Source of the DNA: an uncultured Haliea sp.
GTDB lineage: Bacteria > Pseudomonadota > Gammaproteobacteria > Pseudomonadales > Halieaceae
NCBI GenBank assembly: GCA_913061145.1
Contig: CAJXUQ010000022.1
Location: forward strand, 1-60,734
Length of the DNA stretch: 60,734 bases
Direction of reading: 5' to 3'
Shown piece by piece: positions 7,082-14,409 of the stretch. Every line of letters starts with the position of its first letter. Position 1 is the first letter of the stretch. The translations under genes and the position numbers were made by a program. Under the pieces are notes generated by a model that was given only the letters and a program-made list of their open reading frames with translations, did not search any database and was not told the origin of the DNA.

Positions 7082-9374
7082 GCACCGCGTCACCGTGCGT
7101 GAACTGGCGCTGTTCTGTCACCGCAGCGGTGACATAGACCACCGCTTCACGCCTTCACCCACGGGCCAGCAGGGGATTGAGGGGCACCAGCGCATCTACC
7201 GTCGCCGTCCAGCCAGCTACCGCGCGGAGTTTCCCGTGCAGCTCGCCTGGCAGGGGTCAGCAGAGCTGCCGGCGCTGTTGGTCTCCGGCCGTGCGGATGG
7301 TTACGACAGCGAGCAGGGGCTGGTGGAGGAAATCAAGACCTGCCGCATTGACCCGGCGCGCATCCCACCTGCGGTAACGCGCCTGCACCTGGCCCAGGGC
7401 AGGCTGTATGCGGCCTTGATTGCAGCCAGCGAGGATTTGCCCGGGCTGGCGGTACAGCTGACCTGGCTGCAGCTGGATACGGACGCGGAGCACTCGCTGC
7501 GGCAGGACTACAGTCGCGAAGAGCTGGATGACTTCCTGCAGGATACCCTCCTGCGCTACGGCCAGTGGCTGGCACAGGTGGCGCAGCGCCGCCAGCGGCG
7601 CGATGCCAGCCTCACGGCGCTGGCGTTCCCCCACGCGCAGTTCAGGGCTGGCCAGCGCGAGCTTTCCGAGCGTGTGTACAAGTGCATTCACCAGGCCGGT
7701 CAGCTATTGCTGGAGGCGCCCACTGGCATCGGCAAGACCGCCGCCGTGCTGTACCCCGCCCTGAAGGCCCTGGGCACAGGCCGCCATGACAGCGTCGTCT
7801 TTGCGACGACCCGTATCAGCGGGCGCCGCGCCGCGGAACAGGCCATGCAGCGCTTTGTGGCGGCGGGCTATGGCGGCAACGCGCTCAGCCTCACAGCCAG
7901 GGAGCAGGCCTGCCTGGCGCCGGGAAAAGCCTGCCACGGAGAGGATTGTCCCTACGCCAGCGGCTACTACGACCGTCTGCCCGCCGCCCTCGAGGAAGCG
8001 CTGCAGGCGCCGCTGTTGGGGCGCGAAGCGCTGGCCGGGATTGCCGGGCGCCACTCGGTATGCCCCTACCAGCTCAGCCTGGACCTGGTGCCCTGGGTGG
8101 ATGTCATTGTTGCCGATGTCCACCACGTGTTCAGCCCCACCGCGAACCTCGCCGAGCACCTGACAGCCAGCGGTGGACGTTGGACAGTACTGCTGGACGA
8201 GGCGCACGGCCTGCCCGACCGGGCGCGCGGCATGTACGGAGCCGAGCTGCCCAAGGCGCTGGTGATGGCGGCCCGTCGCGAGTCCTCCGGGGACCTGCGA
8301 CGGACGCTCGATCGGCTCAATCGCCAGTTGCTGGCGCTGTTGAAACTGCAGGGGTGGGTGTCCGCCAGCCATTGGCTGGTGGACGTGCCAGAGCCGCTCG
8401 GCAGGGCGTTGGCAGAGTGTGTGGAGGCGGTGAATGCAGCGCAGGCGCTGGATGCGTTTGTGTTGCAGGCCCGCCCTGCCCTGCGCGACCTGTATTTTGT
8501 CGCGCTGCAGTGGCAGCGCCTGCTGGAATGCTGGGGTGGCGAGTTCCGGCTGGAGCTTGAGCGGGGCGCTGGCCCCCAGGGCTTGTTACTGCGTGTGCAT
8601 TGCCTGGAGCCCTCGCGATTGCTGGCGCAGCGTCACCAGACGATGCATGCGCTGGTCGTGTTCTCCGCCACGCTCAGCCCGCAGCAGTGGGCACTGGATA
8701 CCCTGGGTCTGACGCCCGCGGCGGTGGCCTGGTGCGCGCCCTCCCCGTTCACCCGGGACCAGCTGCAGGTGCAGATCGCCTCGCATGTGGATACCCGCCT
8801 GCAGCAGCGTGCCGCAAGTTTGCCGGTGCTGGCCACCCTGCTGCGGCAATGGCTGGAGAGTGAGCCCGGGAACTGTTTGCTGTACTTCCCTTCGTACCGC
8901 TATCTGGAGGACTGCCTGCAGCAGATGCTGGAACAGGGTTGGCCGGCGGGCCGCCAGCGCTGGGTGCAGGGCCGGAGTGCGGCGGGTGGCCCGGACCTGT
9001 TGTCGTTGCTGCAGCAGGCGCGGGATGTGGCGGCGTTCTGTGTGCTCGGCGGTGCCTTCGGCGAGGGTATCGACCTGCCCGGGGATGAGTTGCACAGCGT
9101 GGTGATCGTGGGTGTTGGCCTGCCACAGGTGAGTGCCGGCAACGAACAGCTGCGGCAGCTGTTCGGCAGCCGCTACGGGAATGGCTTTGCCTACGCCTAC
9201 CAGTACCCGGCGGCGCAGAAGGTCAGCCAGGCGCTGGGCCGTGTGGTGCGCACCGGAAGCGACCGCGGCAAGGCACTGCTGGTCGATGCGCGTTATGCCG
9301 ACCCCGGCTGGCGGGCATTGCTGCCGCCCTGGTGGGACTACACGAGCTATCCGGTGACATCCAGCGGACGATAG
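7074..9374 (+). CDS. Fused Cas4/RecB-like nuclease and XPD/DinG-type Fe-S helicase
   Basis: This is a 766-residue fusion. The N-terminal about 200 residues carry a PD-(D/E)xK nuclease core: D75 in GRADGYD, then E86-I-K88 in VEEIKTC. The rest is a superfamily 2 helicase of the DinG/XPD class: Walker A at about 214-222 (EAPTGIGKT), four cysteines at 280, 287, 292 and 330 fitting the [4Fe-4S] domain, a DEAH box at 375-378, and motif VI QALGRVVR at 719-726. The start ATG at 7074 lies inside the FAN1 gene. In-frame ATG 6984 is rejected because it would overlap 98 bp more. The likely role is unwinding and processing of branched or crosslinked DNA with the upstream nuclease. Confidence 0.9.
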   Translation: MAEHRVTVRELALFCHRSGDIDHRFTPSPTGQQGIEGHQRIYRRRPASYRAEFPVQLAWQGSAELPALLVSGRADGYDSEQGLVEEIKTCRIDPARIPPAVTRLHLAQGRLYAALIAASEDLPGLAVQLTWLQLDTDAEHSLRQDYSREELDDFLQDTLLRYGQWLAQVAQRRQRRDASLTALAFPHAQFRAGQRELSERVYKCIHQAGQLLLEAPTGIGKTAAVLYPALKALGTGRHDSVVFATTRISGRRAAEQAMQRFVAAGYGGNALSLTAREQACLAPGKACHGEDCPYASGYYDRLPAALEEALQAPLLGREALAGIAGRHSVCPYQLSLDLVPWVDVIVADVHHVFSPTANLAEHLTASGGRWTVLLDEAHGLPDRARGMYGAELPKALVMAARRESSGDLRRTLDRLNRQLLALLKLQGWVSASHWLVDVPEPLGRALAECVEAVNAAQALDAFVLQARPALRDLYFVALQWQRLLECWGGEFRLELERGAGPQGLLLRVHCLEPSRLLAQRHQTMHALVVFSATLSPQQWALDTLGLTPAAVAWCAPSPFTRDQLQVQIASHVDTRLQQRAASLPVLATLLRQWLESEPGNCLLYFPSYRYLEDCLQQMLEQGWPAGRQRWVQGRSAAGGPDLLSLLQQARDVAAFCVLGGAFGEGIDLPGDELHSVVIVGVGLPQVSAGNEQLRQLFGSRYGNGFAYAYQYPAAQKVSQALGRVVRTGSDRGKALLVDARYADPGWRALLPPWWDYTSYPVTSSGR

Positions 9375-10618
9375 CCGGGCTTGGCGAAGGCGAGTTGCAC
9401 CGTGCCGATAATCCGTTCGCGGAAGCCGCCCTCGCAGTAGCAGAGGTAAAACTCCCACATGCGGATGAACTGGTCGTCAAAGCCCTGTCGGCGCACGGCG
9501 TCCAGCTGCGCGATAAAGCGCTCGCGCCAGGCGGCCAGGGTGCGTGCGTAGTCCAGGGTGATGTCGCGCAGGTGCACCATCTGCATGTCAGTGTCGCGGG
9601 CCAGGTGGTTGGCAATCACGGCCATGGACGGCAGGCAGCCTCCCGGGAAGATAAACCGCTTGATGAAGTCGACGGTATCCCGCGCCTGCTGGTAGCGCTG
9701 GTCGCTGATGGTGATCGCCTGTATGACCATTTTCCCGTGGGGTTTCAGCAGTTCGCTGCAGCGCGCAAAGTAGGTGCCGTAAAACTGGTGACCCACCGCT
9801 TCGATCATCTCGATGGACACCAGTTTGTCGTATTGTCCGGTGAGGTTGCGGTAGTCCTCGCAGAGCACCGTTACCCGATCACCCAGGTCCAGCTGGGCCA
9901 CGCGCTCGCAGGTGTAATTGAATTGCTCTCTGGAGATGGTCGTTGTGGTGACCCGGCAGCCATAGTGTTGCGCGGCGTGAATCGCCATGCCGCCCCAGCC
10001 AGTGCCGATTTCCAGCAGGTGATCGTCCGGGCTGAGTTCCAGCTGCCGGCAGATCTCGTCGAGTTTGGCCAGGGATGCTTCCTCCAGCGAGGTGTCGGCG
10101 CTGGAGAAGAGCGCGGAGGAGTACATCATGGTCGGGTCGAGAAACAGGCGGAAAAAATCGTTGCCCAGGTCGTAATGTGCGGCGATGTTCCGGCGTGAAC
10201 CGGAATGCGTGTTGCGGTTCATGCCGTGGGCGAGCTTCAGGCCCAGCCGCACCAGCCAGGACTGGCCGCGCTCCATGGCTTCCATGGTGAGCATGTTGGC
10301 GCTGAACAGGCGGGTGACCGTGGTCAGGTCGGGCGTCGACCAGTCGCCCTCGATGTAGGCCTCGCCTGAACCAATCGTGCCGCCGGAAAGCAGTTTGCCG
10401 TACACCGCGGGGTTGTGCACGGTCACCTCGGCATGGGGTTCGCCATCGCGTCGTGAGCTGCCGACACGGAACGTCTCGCCACCATCGTGCAGGGTGAGGC
10501 TGCCCACCGTAAAGTTGCCAAGTACCCGCAACAGCAGCTTGCGCGCCAGCTGATGGTTGGACCAGCGTTTACCGGCCTTGGTTTGCAGCCGCACCTGGCT
10601 GACACTCATGTCGTTCAT
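9347..10618 (-). CDS. cfa: Cyclopropane-fatty-acid synthase-like SAM methyltransferase
   Basis: The 423-residue protein belongs to the Cfa family, which transfers a methyl group from S-adenosylmethionine to double bonds of phospholipid acyl chains at the membrane surface. The SAM site is visible as LLEIGTGWGGMAIHAA. The segments YDLGNDFFRLFLDPTMMYS and SIEMIEAVGHQFY also match the family. It is the third gene of a sigma-E-linked operon and starts one base after DUF1365 ends. Related Cfa-like enzymes under sigma-E in Rhodobacter make methylated precursors of furan fatty acids, so the product may not be a cyclopropane. It overlaps the convergent helicase by 28 bp. Confidence 0.92.
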   Translation of the reverse strand: MNDMSVSQVRLQTKAGKRWSNHQLARKLLLRVLGNFTVGSLTLHDGGETFRVGSSRRDGEPHAEVTVHNPAVYGKLLSGGTIGSGEAYIEGDWSTPDLTTVTRLFSANMLTMEAMERGQSWLVRLGLKLAHGMNRNTHSGSRRNIAAHYDLGNDFFRLFLDPTMMYSSALFSSADTSLEEASLAKLDEICRQLELSPDDHLLEIGTGWGGMAIHAAQHYGCRVTTTTISREQFNYTCERVAQLDLGDRVTVLCEDYRNLTGQYDKLVSIEMIEAVGHQFYGTYFARCSELLKPHGKMVIQAITISDQRYQQARDTVDFIKRFIFPGGCLPSMAVIANHLARDTDMQMVHLRDITLDYARTLAAWRERFIAQLDAVRRQGFDDQFIRMWEFYLCYCEGGFRERIIGTVQLAFAKPGYRPLDVTG

Positions 10619-10619
10619 A

Positions 10620-11375
10620 TCACGCTCCAGAAGGTCTCGATCCGGGGTGGTTGTGCACCGGCACCCCTTTGATAAACAGGCGCAGTGCCTGCCAGTAAAT
10701 ACCCAGGGCCACCTTGAGTGTCATCAGTGGGTGACGCCAGAGAATGCGGTTCAGGTTGCGGCCGGTCATGGGTTGGGCGCGCAGGGTGAGATTGGCCTCG
10801 AAAATGCGCCCCTCGTCGGTGTCCGTCGCCAGGTAGATTGACAGGCGCTCGCCGGGGGTGTTGCTGCGCCACACGTAGTGCATGTCCATCGGGTTGAAGG
10901 GCGACACATGCATGGCCTTGTCGAAGGTATGTTGCAGCCAGCCGCCGCTCTCGGGGCCTCGCAGGACGTAGCTATGGCGCTCGTCCCAGGGTGTGTTGGT
11001 CACCTCTGCCACCAGGAACTCGAGGCGACTTTCGTCGTCATTGAAGCAGTAGTAACAGGCTATCGGGTTGATCTGGTAACCGAAGTAGCGCAGGTTGGCG
11101 AGCAGGTAGATGGGCCCGGTGTGCGCCTCACCGGTTTCTTCGCGGATGCGGCGCCGCACTTCGTCTGCAAGCGGTATTGAGGGATCACCGAGAAAGTCGC
11201 TGCGCAGGAAGCGTGCCGGCGCCCAGCGCGTGCTGGACCACAGCCAGCGTTTGGCAAACAGCTGGGGCAGTTCATCCAGGCATATCCAGGGCATGAAGAC
11301 GCGATAGCTGAAGGCGTGCTCACGGGGCAGGAAGCGGCGGTGGCGCAGCATGCCTTGGTATAGCCGGGACTTCAC
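10620..11375 (-). CDS. DUF1365 family protein
   Basis: This 251-residue member of DUF1365 starts MKSRLYQGMLRHRRFLP and contains the family stretch FGYQINPIACYYCF and a conserved WRHPLMTLKV segment. The biochemical function is unknown. The family is repeatedly found beside amine-oxidase-like flavoproteins and Cfa-like methyltransferases in sigma-E/ChrR regulons, as here. It overlaps the upstream flavoprotein gene by 4 bp and is followed after one base by cfa, so the three are almost certainly co-translated. A role in lipid modification is inferred from context only. Confidence 0.88.
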   Translation of the reverse strand: MKSRLYQGMLRHRRFLPREHAFSYRVFMPWICLDELPQLFAKRWLWSSTRWAPARFLRSDFLGDPSIPLADEVRRRIREETGEAHTGPIYLLANLRYFGYQINPIACYYCFNDDESRLEFLVAEVTNTPWDERHSYVLRGPESGGWLQHTFDKAMHVSPFNPMDMHYVWRSNTPGERLSIYLATDTDEGRIFEANLTLRAQPMTGRNLNRILWRHPLMTLKVALGIYWQALRLFIKGVPVHNHPGSRPSGA

Positions 11376-12631
11376 GCGGCGGCCTTGGCCGCCTGGTTGA
11401 TGCCGTCCGCCACACGCATGGCGCTGACGACACCATCTTCATGGAAGCCGTTGTGCCAGTAGGCGCCGCAGTACCAGGTATTGCGTGTGCCGTTGATCTC
11501 CTGCCAGCGCTGCTGGGCCTTGATGCCCGCCAGCGAAAACACCGGGTGGGCATAGTTGAACGTGCCGAGGATGCGGTTCGGGTTGATGGAGGCAGTGTCG
11601 TTCAGCGTCACGCAAAAGGTCTCCGGTGCATTGAGTCCCTGCAGGATATTCATATTGTAGGTTACCACGGCTCGCCCGGAATCCACGCCCAGGCGGTAAT
11701 TCCAGCTCGACCAGGTTTTGCGGTTCTGCGGCAGCAGGCGGACGTCGGTGTGCAGCACCACCTCGTTGTTCTGGTAGGGCAGTGCACCGAGGATGGCCTT
11801 TTCCTCCTCCGATGGGTCGGCAAGCATGCGCAGGGCCTGGTCGGAGTGTGCCGCCACCACCACCTGATCGAAGCGGAAGCTGCGGCCATCGCGCAGGGCG
11901 AGGTCAACGCCGTTGGGATTCCGGTTGATGTGGGTGACCTCGCTGGAGGTGTGTATACGGTCTTCGAAGCGCTGGCAGAGCGGCCGCAGGTATTCCCGCG
12001 AACCGCCTTCCACGACCCGCCACTGGGGTCGGTTGTTGACCGAAAGCAGGCCGTGATTGCGGAAGAATCGCAAAAAGAATTCCAGTGGGAAATCGCTCAC
12101 GCTGGCGCAGTCTGCAGACCAGATTGCGGAGGCCATGGGCACCAGGTAATGACTGCTGAAGGCATCGCCGTAGCGTTTGCGCTGCAGGTAGTGGCCCAGC
12201 GTTTCCCCGGGCTCCAGCAGTCCGGACTCCAGGTCGGCGACGGATTCACGGTTGAAGCGCAGGATGTCGCGCACCATGCCCAGGAAGCGGGGCGATGCCA
12301 GATTGCGTCGCTGCGCGAAGAGGGTATTGATGCTGCTGCCCGAGTATTCGAGGCCGCTGTCGAGATCGCTGACGCTGAAGCCCATGTCCGTCGGTTTGCT
12401 GCTGACGCCCAGTTCCTGCAACAGGGCGATGAAATTGGGATAGGTCCAGTCGTTGTAGACGATGAAGCCCGTGTCCACGGCGTAGCGCCGGGTGCCCAGC
12501 TTGACATCGACGGTGGCCGTGTGGCCCCCGATCTGCGTCCCTGCCTCGAACACAGTCACGCGGTGCGCGCGGCTGAGATAGTGGGCACAGGACAGGCCGG
12601 AAATACCTGAACCGATGACTGCGATATCCAA
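11372..12631 (-). CDS. FAD-dependent amine-oxidase-like protein (COG2907)
   Basis: This 419-residue flavoprotein has an N-terminal dinucleotide-binding motif (GSGISGLSCAHYL, residues 7-19) followed by VFEAGTQIGGHTATV. It belongs to the amine oxidase/phytoene desaturase superfamily. COG2907-type proteins are annotated only as predicted NAD/FAD-binding oxidoreductases. First gene of the flavoprotein-DUF1365-cfa operon, divergent from the sigma factor gene. A sigma-E-type promoter lies about 85 bp upstream. In Rhodobacter, genes of this sigma-E class take part in furan fatty acid formation. An oxidation or desaturation of a methylated acyl chain would fit, but it is inference. Confidence 0.88.
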   Translation of the reverse strand: MDIAVIGSGISGLSCAHYLSRAHRVTVFEAGTQIGGHTATVDVKLGTRRYAVDTGFIVYNDWTYPNFIALLQELGVSSKPTDMGFSVSDLDSGLEYSGSSINTLFAQRRNLASPRFLGMVRDILRFNRESVADLESGLLEPGETLGHYLQRKRYGDAFSSHYLVPMASAIWSADCASVSDFPLEFFLRFFRNHGLLSVNNRPQWRVVEGGSREYLRPLCQRFEDRIHTSSEVTHINRNPNGVDLALRDGRSFRFDQVVVAAHSDQALRMLADPSEEEKAILGALPYQNNEVVLHTDVRLLPQNRKTWSSWNYRLGVDSGRAVVTYNMNILQGLNAPETFCVTLNDTASINPNRILGTFNYAHPVFSLAGIKAQQRWQEINGTRNTWYCGAYWHNGFHEDGVVSAMRVADGINQAAKAAA

Positions 12632-12715
12632 ACCTGTGACTCCTCCCGGCCTTCAGGCGGCACCGCGCTGCGTCGCGGTCGAAACCCGTGCCTCAAACGA
12701 TAGTTCAATGGCCAG

Positions 12716-12743
12716 ATTACGCCCTCCCGCTGCCGCTGGATCA
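12716..12743 (-). promoter_or_regulatory. Sigma-E (ChrR-type, ECF11) promoter of the lipid operon
   Basis: On the minus strand TGATCC (12743-12738) is followed after exactly 16 bases by CGTAAT (12721-12716). This matches the TGATCC -35 reported for the ChrR-controlled RpoE of Rhodobacter and has the same layout as the promoter on the opposite strand. The predicted start is near 12710, giving a leader of about 80 nt before the flavoprotein ATG. Confidence 0.82.
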
Positions 12744-12767
12744 TTCTGCTTATTTATAGAAACGATT

Positions 12768-12795
12768 TGATCCGGCTGCCTCGCCGGGGCGTATA
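12768..12795 (+). promoter_or_regulatory. Sigma-E (ChrR-type, ECF11) autoregulatory promoter of rpoE-chrR
   Basis: TGATCC at 12768-12773, a 16-base spacer, then CGTATA at 12790-12795. It mirrors the divergent promoter, with 24 AT-rich bases between the two -35 boxes. It should make rpoE-chrR self-activating. The ATG at 12810 lies only about 8-10 bases downstream of the expected start point, leaving almost no leader. Confidence 0.84.
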
Positions 12796-12809
12796 CTGGC
12801 CTGAACACG

Positions 12810-13430
12810 ATGAAGAACGCGGGTGCGACGGTGGAAGAAAAGATCGACAGTGCGTCGAACGGCTGGCAGGGCCCCACAGGGCGCCGTACCGACGAGTGGA
12901 GCGAATGCCTCACACAAATTGCAGCGACCGGCGATCGCGCGGCGTTTACGCGCTTCTTCCGCCACTTTGCGCCGCTGATCAAGGCCTTCGCCCTGTCCGG
13001 CTCCAGTCTGTCCGCGGCACATGCAGACGAACTGGTTCAGGAAGTGATGTTGAAGGCCTGGCAGAAGGCCTCCGCGTTCAACCCGGAGAAGGCAGCCGCC
13101 AGCACTTGGGTCTACACGATAGCGCGCAACTGCCGCACGGACATGTTTCGTCGTTTGCAGAAGTTCGATACGCCGCTCGCGGCGGACGATTTCATGCCGG
13201 ATCAGGAACCCAGCGAGCCCTTTGCCATGTTGCAGAGTCGCCGCAGCCGGGACACGATCCACGAATTGATGGGTACCTTGCCGCCAGACCAGACGCAGAT
13301 ACTCGCCAAGGTATACATGGAAGGCAAGTCGCACGCGGAAGCGGCGGCTGAGTTGGATCTCCCGCTGGGCACCGTCAAGTCACGGGTCCGGCTGGCAATC
13401 CAGAAATTGCAAATTCAGATAGACAGGTAA
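12810..13430 (+). CDS. rpoE: ECF sigma factor RpoE, ECF11/ChrR-controlled type
   Basis: The 206-residue group IV sigma factor has region 2 at about residues 40-110 (AFTRFFRHFAPLIKAF, then ELVQEVMLKAWQKA and WVYTIARNCRTDMFRR) and region 4 at about 150-205 (LPPDQTQILAKVYMEG, then LPLGTVKSRVRLAIQKLQ). It is followed 13 bp later by its anti-sigma gene chrR. In Rhodobacter this pair senses singlet oxygen. The chosen ATG gives about 20 residues more at the N-terminus than the Rhodobacter protein. A GTG at 12831 is an alternative start. Release from ChrR would activate both divergent promoters. Confidence 0.94.
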   Translation: MKNAGATVEEKIDSASNGWQGPTGRRTDEWSECLTQIAATGDRAAFTRFFRHFAPLIKAFALSGSSLSAAHADELVQEVMLKAWQKASAFNPEKAAASTWVYTIARNCRTDMFRRLQKFDTPLAADDFMPDQEPSEPFAMLQSRRSRDTIHELMGTLPPDQTQILAKVYMEGKSHAEAAAELDLPLGTVKSRVRLAIQKLQIQIDR

Positions 13431-13443
13431 GCAGCAGAATATC

Positions 13444-14100
13444 ATGGCCAAGTTTCATCCCAGCGTTGATTTATTGACCGAGTACGTGGCGGGTATCCTG
13501 CCGCTCGCGCAGTCCGCCTGCATCTCGGCACACCTCAATTACTGCCCGCAGTGCCAGCAGCAAAGTGCCCGCTTGCAGGACCTGGGTGCCGTGTTGTTCG
13601 AGAGCCTGACACCGGTGCCGGTGGGCGACGCGCTGCTCAACACCGTGCTGGCGCGGTTGGACGAGGAGCCGCCCCTCAGCTATCGGCGTGCCCAGGACCC
13701 TGCAGTAGGCCGGCTCCCGGCGTTGTTGCAGCGGCTGATGAAGGGCGATTTCTCCGAGCTGTCCTGGAACAAGATTACGTCCTCCCTGAGCATCAGCTAC
13801 CTGAAAACGGGCGATACCGCCTACGAGTTTGCGCTCTATCACATCAAGGCGGGCGGCAGGATTCCCGAACACACCCACCGCGGCTCTGAAATGACGCTGG
13901 TGCTGCAGGGTGGCTTCTCTGACGCCGCAGGCAGCTACCACGAGGGTGATTTCCTGTTCCGCGAAGCCAGTGACACCCATGCGCCCACTGCCTTGCAGTC
14001 AGAGGATTGCATCTGTCTCGCCGTGCTGGACGCGCCCCTTCGCTTCACCGGCTGGAAGTATCGCTGGATGAACCCATTCCTGCAATTGCGCGCAGGCTGA
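13444..14100 (+). CDS. chrR: Zinc-dependent anti-sigma factor ChrR
   Basis: This 218-residue cytoplasmic anti-sigma factor has two parts. The N-terminal zinc anti-sigma domain has the ligands H5, H30, C34 and C37 (HLNYCPQC), and the C-terminal cupin has H143, H145, E149 and H179. These correspond one for one with the zinc ligands known in Rhodobacter ChrR (H6/H31/C35/C38 and H141/H143/E147/H177 from memory). The Cys pair near its 187/189 is also present (C189, C191). Singlet oxygen should therefore trigger release of RpoE. It is the last gene of the unit and is closed by a strong terminator. Confidence 0.93.
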   Translation: MAKFHPSVDLLTEYVAGILPLAQSACISAHLNYCPQCQQQSARLQDLGAVLFESLTPVPVGDALLNTVLARLDEEPPLSYRRAQDPAVGRLPALLQRLMKGDFSELSWNKITSSLSISYLKTGDTAYEFALYHIKAGGRIPEHTHRGSEMTLVLQGGFSDAAGSYHEGDFLFREASDTHAPTALQSEDCICLAVLDAPLRFTGWKYRWMNPFLQLRAG

Positions 14101-14107
14101 TTCGATC

Positions 14108-14131
14108 GCCCCCTCCCGGGGGCTTTTTTTT
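14108..14131 (+). terminator. Rho-independent terminator after chrR
   Basis: A perfect 6-bp GC stem (GCCCCC 14108-14113 with GGGGGC 14118-14123), a 4-base loop and a run of eight T. It lies 8 bp after the chrR stop codon. Confidence 0.93.
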
Positions 14132-14409
14132 GTCTCCCTTCACCTGTTTGCGGGATAGTGGCAACTGCAGGCCATGGGACGATAAAGTATTGAATCGGCC
14201 AATGCCGGGCCTGCAATTATTTGCCATGTGAATATTAGGCATAATTCCTTGACGGGGGTCTGTGTGCTACAGTCCCGTGCCGAAAAACAGGGAGAGCCGG
14301 GATCAGGGGTTACCAAACGTTACAGAATAAGGTGCCAGACCCTGCTACCACGGCCACAACAACGACAGCAATCTCAACCGACACGCTTGAAAACGGGGTA
14401 GGAAGAACT
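14132..14409 (+). other. Intergenic region upstream of the transhydrogenase operon
   Basis: This is 278 bp without a convincing gene. The middle (about 14180-14250) is AT-rich compared with its surroundings and probably holds the pnt promoter. No pair of boxes has good spacing: TTGACG (14249) and TACAGT (14268) are only 13 bases apart. A ribosome site, GGAAGA, sits just before the ATG at 14410. Confidence 0.5.

Noticed and set aside
14249-14273. TTGACG and TACAGT as the pntAA promoter
   Set aside because: The spacer is only 13 bases, too short for sigma-70. No other pair in the gap was better.
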